DNA of 64,000 bases from Novosphingobium kaempferiae (GTDB taxonomy: Bacteria; Pseudomonadota; Alphaproteobacteria; Sphingomonadales; Sphingomonadaceae): NCBI RefSeq assembly GCF_021227995.1, contig NZ_CP089301.1, positions 1,302,001 through 1,366,000 of the forward strand, read 5' to 3'. Positions 32,910 to 45,829 of the stretch are shown here, piece by piece; within the stretch, counting starts at the first letter, position 1; every line of letters starts with the position of its first letter. The notes beneath the pieces are model-generated. The model saw only the letters and a list, made by a program, of their open reading frames with translations, was not told where the DNA came from and did no database searches. Position numbers and translations under genes: made by a program.

Positions 32910-33030
32910 TCCCCGTCAACATTCCCCGATACCGCCCAAGGAGCAGTGATAGCAGCAGGCGACATTGGCTATAAGGAACAAGCGGTTAGACTTGCCGCGA
33001 ATTTCTGCAACTGGCTATTGCAAGGCTGCA

Positions 33031-33067
33031 AACGAAAGGGAGCGCGACCGTCTCCGACCGCGCTCCC
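33031..33067 (-). terminator. Rho-independent terminator of guaA
   Basis: GGGAGCGCG / CGCGCTCCC perfect 9-bp stem with a 12-nt loop, then TTTCGTTT on the minus strand, about 25 bp after the guaA stop. Confidence 0.8.
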
Positions 33068-33090
33068 TGTTCAATGCAAATCCGGAAGGA

Positions 33091-34650
<1,560 letters not shown>

Positions 34651-35078
34651 GGCGGGCACCTAATCGCGCGCGCGTTTGCTGTCCAGCCCTGCGGGGTGGG
34701 GAATGTAGGGAGGCGGCGGCAGGGAATTGCGGGAAGATGGGACTCAAGCGGGCATTGAGCGACCGCACAATGACGATGTGCCTAAAATTTAGGCATACAC
34801 CGCCACTGCGATCACCTGCCACTTAGGGTACAGACTTCAACGGCGCGATCCGCAGAGAAGCGAATGGTCTCGCACTTCACACAAATCTCTGGATTTTCGC
34901 TACCTCACTTGAGCGTCTTGCACCGAAAATGACAGTTTTATTGCACATTCTGCAACTCAGGTTGCTGCTTTTGAATTTGCGCAAATTTTAGGCATCGCTA
35001 TTTGCCGCGTCGCAGCACGGAGCGCCGGAACGCTCTGTACATGCGATAGAACGAAAAGAATGTTTGCAGGAGCTTTTT
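34651..35078. other. 428-bp AT-richer spacer upstream of guaA and the 26-aa peptide gene
   Basis: No supported gene. GC content is visibly lower than in flanking genes. It contains a perfect 17-bp palindrome at 34779-34795, a near-repeat of its right half at 34983-34994, and the inverted repeat GCAAC-TCAG-GTTGC at 34952-34965. It probably holds the promoters of guaA and of the small gene. Short frames in the region are not convincing. Confidence 0.55.
34779..34795. promoter_or_regulatory. Perfect palindrome, candidate operator
   Basis: TGCCTAAAATTTAGGCA, two 8-bp arms around a single central A, about 130 bp upstream of guaA. A second AAATTTTAGGCA lies about 200 bp further on, matching the right half at 11 of 12 positions. 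The regulator is unknown. Confidence 0.5.
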
Positions 35079-35159
35079 ATGACCCTCGTGCATCGCACGT
35101 TCGGGTTCGCCGCCGCGCTGGGCACCAGCGCACTGGCGTTCGCGCTCACCCTCGCCTGA
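35079..35159 (+). CDS. 26-aa hydrophobic peptide
   Basis: ATG after a good Shine-Dalgarno (GCAGGAG, 6 nt). The peptide starts MTLVHRTFGFAAALG and ends in a hydrophobic AFALTLA, so it resembles a tiny membrane or signal-like peptide. A strong terminator 40 bp later gives it a compact transcript with its own start and stop. Small peptides of this shape occur beside other sphingomonad genes; I cannot name a function. A real product is supported by ribosome-binding site plus terminator, not by homology. Confidence 0.5.
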   Translation: MTLVHRTFGFAAALGTSALAFALTLA

Positions 35160-35198
35160 GACGTCAGGCCTGAGGGGGCGAAATCCGAATTACCCACG

Positions 35199-35227
35199 AA
35201 AAGGGCGGCCTACGGGCCGCCTTTTTT
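35199..35227 (+). terminator. Bidirectional terminator between the 26-aa peptide and the acyltransferase
   Basis: AAAAGGGCGGCC-TACG-GGCCGCCTTTTTT. A-run and T-run on opposite sides let it serve the small gene on the plus strand and the acyltransferase on the minus strand. Confidence 0.9.
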
Positions 35228-35238
35228 GTTCGTGCCGC

Positions 35239-36288
35239 TCAGACAGGAGCCAGAGCGGGTGCGGACTGGCGCGCCGGGAACCGGAAGCGCGGCAGGTCGA
35301 ACAGCCACCCGCCCCTCGCCCGCATGAGCACGGCATGGATGGCGAGCGAGACTCCCACCACCAGCGGAACCGCGAGGATCGGGTAGGCCAGCCCCAGCCA
35401 GAAGCTGCCGAGCAGCGGCGCCGCATGGCGCCCGACGAGATAGGCCAGCAGCGGCAGCACAAGGAAATGCAGGAGGTAGATCGGCAGCGTCCGCCCCGCC
35501 AGCCACATCGCCGGCGCCTTCAACGCCGCGATCCGCCTTGCCGCGACCGCGCAGAGCGATGCTCCCGCCGCCACCGCCAGGACGTCCACCGGCAGGAGGA
35601 AGGTGTTGTACTTCAGGCAGATCAGCGCCCCTGCGACGAAGCCCGCGCACAGCGGCGCGGCGCGCAGCAGCGTCGCGCGCGCCACGAATTCGAGCACCGC
35701 ATCCTTCATGCGCACCCCGGCGACGAAGAAGAATGCGCAGCGCAGCACCTTGTGCTGATGCCCGATGAGATCCGGACCGTAGATCGTGCCGAGAGCCGAC
35801 AGTCCCGCACACAGCGCCAGGATGACGGGAAGCGGAAGCGGCAGGGTCACGCGCGTGAAGACGTAGTAGATGCCGAGCGCGGCGAGATACCACGACATGA
35901 CCACCAGCATCAGGATCGGCAGGAAGGCATTGTCGATCGAGAGCGTGAACCACGTCGGCTCCGCCCCCAGCGGCATCAGCAGCTGATAGGCCACGCCCCA
36001 GGCCATATAGAGGTACAGCGGCCGCACCAGACGGTTGCGCCGCGTATTCTCGCGCGGGCGCACGATCGAATCCGAGGCGAGCAGGCCGGAGACAAGGAAG
36101 AACAGCGGCATCCGCACCGGGCGGATGAAGCCGTTGACCATGAGCCACCCGTGCGCGAGCTGGTCCTTGTGCGCCCAGGGCAGCGTCAGGATGTGATCAC
36201 CGCTGTGCATCATCACCACGAGCAGGATGCACGCGGCCTTGGCCACGTCAGGCCAGACGAGGGCCTGCATCGTACGCTGGTCTTGCAT
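35239..36288 (-). CDS. Acyltransferase family 3 membrane protein
   Basis: 349 aa with about ten hydrophobic segments. The N-terminal segment (VWPDVAKAACILLVVMMHSGDH) has the His-containing loop of acyltransferase-3 proteins, and an R-x-x-R element is seen in RPRENTRRNRLVRPLYLY. The C-terminal part includes PIYLLHFLVLPLLAYLVG. These enzymes O-acylate surface sugars or peptidoglycan. It is at the edge of an AT-rich gap before gyrB and is transcribed away from it. The substrate is unknown. Confidence 0.9.
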   Translation of the reverse strand: MQDQRTMQALVWPDVAKAACILLVVMMHSGDHILTLPWAHKDQLAHGWLMVNGFIRPVRMPLFFLVSGLLASDSIVRPRENTRRNRLVRPLYLYMAWGVAYQLLMPLGAEPTWFTLSIDNAFLPILMLVVMSWYLAALGIYYVFTRVTLPLPLPVILALCAGLSALGTIYGPDLIGHQHKVLRCAFFFVAGVRMKDAVLEFVARATLLRAAPLCAGFVAGALICLKYNTFLLPVDVLAVAAGASLCAVAARRIAALKAPAMWLAGRTLPIYLLHFLVLPLLAYLVGRHAAPLLGSFWLGLAYPILAVPLVVGVSLAIHAVLMRARGGWLFDLPRFRFPARQSAPALAPV

Positions 36289-39135
<2,847 letters not shown>

Positions 39136-39145
39136 CGCATTTACA

Positions 39146-39180
39146 GCGGGCGGGGGAAACCTCGCCCGCCGTCTGTTTCT
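39146..39180 (+). terminator. Terminator-like hairpin after gyrB
   Basis: GCGGGCG / CGCCCGC stem with a 10-nt loop, followed by GTCTGTTTCT, about 10 bp after the gyrB stop. Confidence 0.7.
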
Positions 39181-39312
39181 GCCGCTTTGCAGTGCAGCAA
39201 TCCTGAGGCATCATCGCGATCTCAGGAAAGGACGCGGGACCGGCGCACGGGCGCAGTTCCGCATGGCCACCGCGCTCCCCCTGCCGTTTTCGTCGTGCAG
39301 CAGGAGACGCCC

Positions 39313-40482
39313 ATGGACCAAGCCGCCGCCCCCGCATTTACCGATGAGATCAGCGACGACCTGATCGCGCGCGGGTACAGCCGCCGCAGCTTCGGGCGCG
39401 TCGCCGCGCTGCTGGGCGGAGGGATCGCCGCCGCGCAGGCCGCGCCGGGGCTGGCGCAAGTGCCCACCGCAGCACCGGGCGCCATCCGCCTCGACAGCAA
39501 CGAGTGCTGGACCGGCCCCTTCCCCGCCGGGGTCGACGCGGCGATGCGGATCGTGTCGCAGGGCAACCGCTACGAGCCCGCCGGCGATTACTTTCGGCTG
39601 CTGGAGACTTTCTCGAGAATCGAAGGCGTGCCGATAGAGCGCATCACCGCGTGGCCCGGCTCCAGCGATCCGTTCCTGCGCAGCGCCGTCACGTTCGCCT
39701 CGCCCACGCGCGGTATCGTCACCGCAGACCCGACGTTCGAGCCGATCTGGGCGGCGGGTGCATGGCTCGGCGCCAAAGTATCGAAAGTTCCGCTGACCGC
39801 CGACTACCGCCATGACGTGCGCGCCATGCTGACCGCCGATCCCAACGCCGGGCTCTACTACGTCTGCTCGCCCAACAATCCCACCGGCACGCTGACCCCG
39901 GTGGAGGACATCGCCTGGCTGGCCGAGAACAAGGCGAAGGACGCGGTGCTGCTGGTGGACGAAGCCTATATCCACTTCGCCGACGCGCCCAGCGCCATCC
40001 GGCTTGCCGCCACGCGCGACGACGTGATCGTGATGCGCACCTTCTCCAAGCTCTTCGCCATGGCGGGGATGCGCCTTGGCATGACGGTGGCGGGCAAGGG
40101 GCTGCACGATCGCATGATGCGCTACGACGGCATGCTGGTGACGAGCATGCTGCCGATGACCGCCGTGGCCTGCGGCACCGCCTCGCTCCCGCTTGCGAAC
40201 GAGATCGCCACGCGCCGCACGCAGATGGCGGCGGTACGCGACGACACGGTGGCGCACCTGACCCGGCGCGGGCTGAAGGTGCTGCCCGGCAGCCGCGCCA
40301 ACATGCTGATGGTCGAGTGGAAAGACCGCACCCCCGCGCAGATGGTCGCCGCGTTCCAGCAGCAGGGTATCCAGATCGGCCGGTCGTGGACCGCCTATCC
40401 GAAGATGTCGCGCATCACCGTCGGCTCGACCGAGGAAATGGCGAAGTTCCGGCTGGCGCTGGACCGGATTTTGATGGGGTGA
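39313..40482 (+). CDS. Tat-exported PLP-dependent aminotransferase (class I/II, histidinol-phosphate-aminotransferase-like)
   Basis: 389 aa. The fold-type I PLP enzyme shows SPNNPTGTLTP (Asn contact), DEAYIHF (Asp for the pyridine N) and the Schiff-base Lys in TFSKLFAMAGMRLG (K246). Before this comes a twin-arginine signal (GYSRRSFGR with RR at 24-25, then VAALLGGGIAAAQAAPGLAQ), so the enzyme is predicted to fold in the cytoplasm with its cofactor and be exported. The closest fold relatives are HisC/CobD-type aminotransferases, but HisC itself is cytosolic, so the substrate is probably not histidinol phosphate. The ATG at 39313 gives the signal peptide in full. It ends just before a type A repeat. 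Confidence 0.85.
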   Translation: MDQAAAPAFTDEISDDLIARGYSRRSFGRVAALLGGGIAAAQAAPGLAQVPTAAPGAIRLDSNECWTGPFPAGVDAAMRIVSQGNRYEPAGDYFRLLETFSRIEGVPIERITAWPGSSDPFLRSAVTFASPTRGIVTADPTFEPIWAAGAWLGAKVSKVPLTADYRHDVRAMLTADPNAGLYYVCSPNNPTGTLTPVEDIAWLAENKAKDAVLLVDEAYIHFADAPSAIRLAATRDDVIVMRTFSKLFAMAGMRLGMTVAGKGLHDRMMRYDGMLVTSMLPMTAVACGTASLPLANEIATRRTQMAAVRDDTVAHLTRRGLKVLPGSRANMLMVEWKDRTPAQMVAAFQQQGIQIGRSWTAYPKMSRITVGSTEEMAKFRLALDRILMG

Positions 40483-40533
40483 GGTTGGGGCTTCGGCCCT
40501 TCGATGCTTCGGCAGGCTCAGCACTCAAACCTT

Positions 40534-40620
40534 CGTCATTGCGAGCGTAGCGAAGCAATCCAGCGGCCCAATGCAAGATAGGGGCCGACCGTGGATTGCT
40601 TCGCTACGCTCGCGATGACG
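40534..40620. repeat. REP-like palindrome, type A, copy 3
   Basis: Arms CGTCATTGCGAGCGTAGCGA... and its inverse ending CGCGATGACG (one mismatch), around a longer centre. It lies between the convergent aminotransferase and UbiH-type genes. Confidence 0.9.
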
Positions 40621-40636
40621 ACGAAGGGGGCTCCCC

Positions 40637-41878
40637 TCAGGCCTGCAGCAGTTCCGGCAGCTTGCCCGACATGCCGCGCGCCTCGTCCATGAAGAAGCGC
40701 TTGAGCAGCGGAGTGCGCTGGACCGTCCCCATGCCGAGGCGGCGCACGGCGCTGGCCGCGCGACCGGGGACGCCGAACAGGCGGGTCAGCCCGTCGGTCG
40801 CGGCCATGACCATCAGGGTGTCGAGGCTGCGCCACTTCTCGTAGCGCGCCAGCATCTGCGCATCGCCCGGTTCGAGGCCGAGGCGCATGCCTTCGACCAG
40901 CACTTCCACCAGCGCGCCGACGTCGCGCAGGCCAAGGTTCAGGCCCTGCCCGGCGATGGGGTGCATGCCGTGGGCGGCATCGCCGATCACCGCGAGGCGC
41001 TGCTCCACCACGCGGCCCGCGTGATGGAAGCGCAGGGGATAGCTCATGCGCGGGGCGGACAGTTCGATCTTGCCGAAGACGCCGTGCATCCGCTCGAACA
41101 CTTCGTTGACGAACATAGCGTCGGGCATGGCGATCACGCCCGCAGCGTCCTTTTCCGCGACGGTCCAGACGAGCGCGCTGCGGTGGCGGCCCTGATCGTC
41201 GTCGAGCAGCGGCAGCAGCGCGAAAGGCCCTGCCGGATAGAAGATTTCCCAGGCGGTGTTGCCGTGCGGTTTCTCGTGGAACAGCCCGGTCACGAAGGCG
41301 CGGTGGTTGTATTCCCACTTGGCGAGCGCGAAGCCGGCCTCGTCGCGGGTGGGCGACTGGCGGCCTTCCGCCGCGACCAGCAGCGAGCCGGTGATGACGC
41401 GCCCGTCCGAAAGCTCCACCTCGACGCCGTGGGCGCCGCGATCCTTGCGCACGGCTTCGGTGCGGACGTGCCAGGCGATGTTCGGTTCCTGCCGTGCGGC
41501 ATCGAACAGGGCGATGCGCAAGTCGCGGTTGGCGAACATGCGGCCCAGCGAACCTTCTTCCGGCTTGGGCGTGAAGTCGATCCGGCCCGGCTTCATCCCG
41601 TCCGTCACCGCGATCGAATCGATCGGGCAGCCCAGCTTCTCCAGCGCGGGCGCGAGGCCGATGTTGGCGAAGAGGTTCCAGCTGGCAGTCGAGATCGCCG
41701 AGGCGCGCCCGTCCGCGCCTTCCGCCACCAGATCGGCGGGGTCGGCGCGGTCGATCACATGGGCGGTGATCCCGGCCCGGGCAGCGGCGAGCGCCAGCGT
41801 CATGCCGACGAGGCCGCCGCCCAGGATGATCAGGTCGCGGCGTTCGGCCGCAGCGTTACCGGTATTCGAGTCGCTCAT
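40637..41878 (-). CDS. UbiH/UbiF/COQ6-family FAD monooxygenase
   Basis: 413 aa. FAD motif ILGGGLVGMTLALAAARAG near residue 18, the DG...R region, and the second FAD motif in RLAVIGDAAHGMHPIAGQGLNLGLRD, which is diagnostic for the ubiquinone hydroxylase family. It hydroxylates an intermediate of ubiquinone synthesis; which of the ring positions (C5, C6 or C1) cannot be read. The start overlaps the stop of the PhoK-like gene by four bases (ATGA), so the two are translated as a coupled pair. Confidence 0.92.
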   Translation of the reverse strand: MSDSNTGNAAAERRDLIILGGGLVGMTLALAAARAGITAHVIDRADPADLVAEGADGRASAISTASWNLFANIGLAPALEKLGCPIDSIAVTDGMKPGRIDFTPKPEEGSLGRMFANRDLRIALFDAARQEPNIAWHVRTEAVRKDRGAHGVEVELSDGRVITGSLLVAAEGRQSPTRDEAGFALAKWEYNHRAFVTGLFHEKPHGNTAWEIFYPAGPFALLPLLDDDQGRHRSALVWTVAEKDAAGVIAMPDAMFVNEVFERMHGVFGKIELSAPRMSYPLRFHHAGRVVEQRLAVIGDAAHGMHPIAGQGLNLGLRDVGALVEVLVEGMRLGLEPGDAQMLARYEKWRSLDTLMVMAATDGLTRLFGVPGRAASAVRRLGMGTVQRTPLLKRFFMDEARGMSGKLPELLQA

Positions 41879-43563
41879 CGCGAGCAGCTATCGGCCTCCC
41901 CGGCGTAGATGTCGAGGCACCTTCCGTCCCACGTACCGACGGGCGCGGTCAGGCCGATCAGCGCGGCAAGGGTCGGGGCGATGTCCACCGTCTCGACCGG
42001 CTGGGCCTGCTCCATGCGGGTCATGCCGGAACGCCAGAACAGCATCGGCACGCGGCGATCGTAGTCCCACGGGCTGCCGTGCGTCGCGGTGTAGCCGGGG
42101 ACCGCCTTGGTGCCCGGAACGACGGCGCGCTTGGTCATCATCAGCACTTCGCCCGAACGCTCGGGATAGAACGAGGCGGCGACGCGCTCGATCTCGGTCC
42201 AGTCCTGCGGGTGGCCGCTCGGCACCTTGACCTTCTTGAGTTCGTCGGCGGTGTAGACGCCCGAAATCTGCGGATTGGCCTTCAGTTCGGCGACCAGTTC
42301 GGCGATGACCTTCTGGCGCTGCTTCGCATCGAGCCCGGCATTGAGCCAGATGTCGCCCGAGGAACCCGCGCCGTAGAGCAGCGGGCCGTCCTTGACGGTG
42401 ATGCCGGTGGCCTTGGAGACCGAAGCCGACAGCGCATCGCCGGTCAGCGCCGGATCGAGGCGGCTTGCGTCGGGCACGCCCTGCAGCTTCATGCGCTCGG
42501 GCGCGTCGGCGCCGCCGTGGTCGGCGCTCAGCACCACGGCATAGTCGATGCCGCGCGCGTCCAGCGCGTTCAGCAGCTTGCCGATGGTCTGGTCAAGCGT
42601 GTTCATCTGGATGCACATCTCGACACCCTCGTTGCCGAAGGCGTGGCCCACCTTGTCGGTGGCCGAATAGCTGACCGAGAGCACGTCGGGCACGTCGTCC
42701 TTGCCGAGCGGCATTTCGTCCAGCATGCGGATGGCCATGTCGGTGGTCATCTCGTCGGTGCGCGGGCTGTTGAAGTAGCCCTTGAAGTCACCGGCCTTGA
42801 ACGGGAAGCGGAAGGTGCCGATGGTGAAGCCGCCCACGTCGACGGCATGGTCCACGCCGCCACACCAGTCCGGCACCGGCATGTCGCCCGACCCCGTCGC
42901 CACCGCGCTCGCGATCGCGGTGTTCTGCGCGACCACGGCAGGGGTGATCTTGCGGTCCGCGTAAGTGACGAAGCCCTTGCCCTTGATCCAGTAGGCGGCA
43001 TCGGTGGTGTGGCCGCCCATCATCACCACCGCGCGGTCCTTGAACGAGACGGCAGCGTTGATCGACTTGGGGTTCTTCGCCTTCATCAGGTCGCCCAGCG
43101 TCGGCGCCTTGAGATGGTCCGGCTTGATGACCGAATCCTCGGAACTGCTCTTGGGATCGCTCTCGTCCTCCGAGCAGTAGACCTTCTTGTCGGCGCGGGC
43201 GATGCCGGGGACGAACCAGTCGTTGGCGACGATGCCGGTGCGGTTCGGATGCACGCCGGTCAGCAGCGTCGAATGGCCGGGGCAGGTCTCCGTCGCCGCG
43301 TGCGACTGGAAGCCCGAGGGGAACACCGCGCCCTGCAGCAGCCGGTTGAGGCCCTTGGTGTACCGCTCGCGATACTGCTGGAACAGGTCCGCCGAATACT
43401 GGTCCACCGAGATCGCGACAATCAGCTTCGGCGGCGTCTGCGGAGCAGGTGCCGAAGTCGGGGCGGCGGGAGCAGGTGCAGCGGGCGCGGCGTCCTGCGC
43501 GAAGGCAGGGATGGCCGAGCCGAGCGCAAGGGCCACAACGAGCGAGGAGAGCGGCAGGCGCAT
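41875..43563 (-). CDS. PhoK-like secreted alkaline phosphatase
   Basis: 562 aa. A signal peptide (LSSLVVALALGSAIPAFA) precedes an Ala/Pro-rich linker and an alkaline-phosphatase-superfamily domain. It has the metal Asp in AISVDQY, the Thr-nucleophile motif AATETCPGHSTLLTG (about T91-T93), an LSADHGG metal-binding segment and a YTATHGSPWDYDRRVPM segment. A Thr rather than Ser nucleophile is the mark of the PhoK/PafA group, first described from Sphingomonas. It hydrolyses phosphate monoesters in the periplasm or outside. It is coupled to a UbiH-type gene by a 4-bp overlap and is divergent from the DsbD-like gene. No Pho box is evident. Confidence 0.9.
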   Translation of the reverse strand: MRLPLSSLVVALALGSAIPAFAQDAAPAAPAPAAPTSAPAPQTPPKLIVAISVDQYSADLFQQYRERYTKGLNRLLQGAVFPSGFQSHAATETCPGHSTLLTGVHPNRTGIVANDWFVPGIARADKKVYCSEDESDPKSSSEDSVIKPDHLKAPTLGDLMKAKNPKSINAAVSFKDRAVVMMGGHTTDAAYWIKGKGFVTYADRKITPAVVAQNTAIASAVATGSGDMPVPDWCGGVDHAVDVGGFTIGTFRFPFKAGDFKGYFNSPRTDEMTTDMAIRMLDEMPLGKDDVPDVLSVSYSATDKVGHAFGNEGVEMCIQMNTLDQTIGKLLNALDARGIDYAVVLSADHGGADAPERMKLQGVPDASRLDPALTGDALSASVSKATGITVKDGPLLYGAGSSGDIWLNAGLDAKQRQKVIAELVAELKANPQISGVYTADELKKVKVPSGHPQDWTEIERVAASFYPERSGEVLMMTKRAVVPGTKAVPGYTATHGSPWDYDRRVPMLFWRSGMTRMEQAQPVETVDIAPTLAALIGLTAPVGTWDGRCLDIYAGEADSCSR

Positions 43564-43661
43564 CGGGGGAGGTTCCTTGAAAAGTCCGGGCGTTGGGGGC
43601 AGATGCTTCGATGACCGGATCGCCGCCCGAAGGCAAGGGCCGCCAAACGCCACGGAGCACC

Positions 43662-45689
43662 ATGCAAAGCCGCCGCTACTCCCTGCCTGTGACGGTTCTG
43701 TGTCACGCTCTCGCACTTCTGTGTGCCGCTTGGTTCCTTTCAGTACCGGCCCGAGCAGCCCCCAACCACATCGCCGCAGAGCTTGTCTCGGGCACGGAAA
43801 GCAGCGGAAAAGCGACGCTTGCGATCCGCATGACGCCCGAAAAGGGCTGGCACGGCTATTGGGTCAACCCGGGCGACGCGGGCCTCGGCATGCAGCTGTC
43901 ATGGGAGCTTCCGGAGGGCGTGAAGACCGGCGATCCCCGCTATCCGGTGCCACGCACGCTGGTCGTTCAGGGGCTGATGAACCACGTCTACGAAAGCGAG
44001 TACGCGGTGCTCGTCCCGGTCACGTTTCCGGCGGATTCCGGCCGGTTTCCGGTGCGCGTGAAGGCGCAGTGGCTGGCCTGTACCGAGCAGATCTGCGTCC
44101 CCGAACGCGCCGAACTCGCGACCGAGATCGTCCCCGGCGCACCGCACGACAAGCGCTTCGACGAATGGACCCGCGCCCTGCCTGCCCCGCTCGACGCGGC
44201 GGCGCTGTTTTCCTTGAACGACAAGCTGTTACGCCTTGCCATCCCGCTTCCGGCATCGGTCGCGCTGGAGGCCCCGCACCTCTTCGTCGCGCAGGACAAG
44301 CTGGTCGACTACGCCGCCGCGCAGACTTTCAGCCGCAAGGGCGACGTCCTGCTGGTGACGATCCCGCGCGCGAAGTTCGCACCGCAGGATGCCGCCGGCA
44401 TCGACGCGGTTCTGCGGCTCGACGGCGCGGGCAATGGCATCGCGCTGAGCGCGAAGCCCGGGCAGGTGCCCACCAGCGGCACCCCGATCGCGGGCTCCGA
44501 GGCGCCCGAACTCCCCGCGCTGCCCTGGCTGCTGCTGGCGGCGCTGGCGGGCGGGCTGCTGCTCAACGTGATGCCCTGCGTCTTCCCGATCCTTTCGCTG
44601 AAAGCCCTCAGCCTCGCCCGCGCCGGTGAGAGCGAGGCCCATGCGCGGATCGAGGGGCTGGCCTATGCGGCGGGCGTGATCGCCGCCTGTCTGGCGCTGG
44701 GCGCGGCGCTGCTGGCGCTGCGCGCGGGCGGCGAGCAGGTGGGCTGGGCCTTCCAGCTGCAGGAGCCCGCCGTCGTCGTCGCGCTCTTCGCACTGGCAGT
44801 GGCGATCACGGCCAACCTGCTGGGACTGTTCGAGTTTTCCGTGCCCGGCTTCGCCTCGGCAGGCTCCCCGCAAAGCGCCTTCGCGACCGGCCTCCTCGCC
44901 GCCTTCGTCGCAACGCCCTGCACCGGGCCGTTCATGGCAAGCGCGATGGGCGCGGCGCTGCTGCTGCCGGTCGTGCCCGCCATGGCGCTGTTCGCGACGC
45001 TCGGCCTCGGCATCGCGCTGCCTTTCCTTGCCGTCGCCTTCGTGCCCGCCCTGCGCGCACGCCTGCCGCGTCCGGGCCAATGGATGGTGACGTTCCGGCG
45101 GATCATGGCGGTGCCGATGGCGCTGACCGCCGCCGCGCTGGCGTGGCTGGTCTGGCGGCTCGGCGGCACGGCCTCGCTTTCCTACGTGCTGGCGCTCGCC
45201 GCGCTGACGCTGGCGCTGCTCGGCCTCGTCGGGCGGGCGCAGCGGCGCGGAAACCGGGCGGTCATGCCCGCCTTCGCGACGCTGGCGGTGCTTGCCGTCG
45301 GCGTGCTGACAATGCCTGAGCCGCGCCCCGACGCGCAGGAAACCGCCTCGATCATCGCCGCCCGGCCCTTCACCCCCGAGGCGCTGGCGGAGGCTCGAGC
45401 GAGCGGCAAGCCGGTCTTCGTATGGATGACCGCCGACTGGTGCCTCACCTGCAAGGTCAACGAAGCCGCCGCCATCGAGCGCGAAGACACCAGGGCCGCG
45501 TTCGAGAAAGCCGGGGTCGTCGTCCTGCGCGGCGACTGGACCCGCCGCGACCCGGCGATCACCCGCTACCTCACCGAACAGGGCGCGGCGGGCGTGCCGC
45601 TCTACGTCTGGTACGGGCGGGACGGCAGGGCCGAAACGCTGCCGCAGGTGCTGACGCCTGCGCTGCTGGCGGAGAAGGCGGGGACGTAG
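43662..45689 (+). CDS. DsbD/ScsB-family thiol:disulfide interchange protein
   Basis: 675 aa. The signal peptide is followed by an N-terminal periplasmic DsbC-like domain with a Cys pair (ACTEQICVPE). A membrane domain with about eight segments carries the redox cysteines MPCVFP (C306) and ATPCTGP (C420), and a C-terminal thioredoxin domain has CLTC (C594/C597). It passes electrons from cytoplasmic thioredoxin to periplasmic proteins. The large N-terminal domain is closer to ScsB (copper-tolerance type) than to enteric DsbD. The ATG at 43662 is chosen; longer starts add non-signal residues. It shares the promoter region with the PhoK-like gene. Confidence 0.92.
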   Translation: MQSRRYSLPVTVLCHALALLCAAWFLSVPARAAPNHIAAELVSGTESSGKATLAIRMTPEKGWHGYWVNPGDAGLGMQLSWELPEGVKTGDPRYPVPRTLVVQGLMNHVYESEYAVLVPVTFPADSGRFPVRVKAQWLACTEQICVPERAELATEIVPGAPHDKRFDEWTRALPAPLDAAALFSLNDKLLRLAIPLPASVALEAPHLFVAQDKLVDYAAAQTFSRKGDVLLVTIPRAKFAPQDAAGIDAVLRLDGAGNGIALSAKPGQVPTSGTPIAGSEAPELPALPWLLLAALAGGLLLNVMPCVFPILSLKALSLARAGESEAHARIEGLAYAAGVIAACLALGAALLALRAGGEQVGWAFQLQEPAVVVALFALAVAITANLLGLFEFSVPGFASAGSPQSAFATGLLAAFVATPCTGPFMASAMGAALLLPVVPAMALFATLGLGIALPFLAVAFVPALRARLPRPGQWMVTFRRIMAVPMALTAAALAWLVWRLGGTASLSYVLALAALTLALLGLVGRAQRRGNRAVMPAFATLAVLAVGVLTMPEPRPDAQETASIIAARPFTPEALAEARASGKPVFVWMTADWCLTCKVNEAAAIEREDTRAAFEKAGVVVLRGDWTRRDPAITRYLTEQGAAGVPLYVWYGRDGRAETLPQVLTPALLAEKAGT

Positions 45690-45704
45690 CGTCCTTGCAC
45701 GCCG

Positions 45705-45812
45705 GGGCTTCGACAAGCTCAGCCTGAGCGGAAACAAGAAAAAGGGAGAGAGGCACCAGCCTCCCTCCCGATCTCAAACCAACCCCGCTCGCCCTGAGCC
45801 TGTCGAAGGGCT
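45705..45812. repeat. Inverted repeat, type D, two opposed copies
   Basis: GGCTTCGACAAGCTCAGCCT...GAGCGG (45705-45731) faces CCGCTCGCCCTGAGCCTGTC...GAAGGGC (45785-45812). It lies between the convergent dsbD-like and M16 genes. The same unit is at 15325-15352. Confidence 0.8.
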
Positions 45813-45829
45813 AGGCGCAACGGCGGTCC

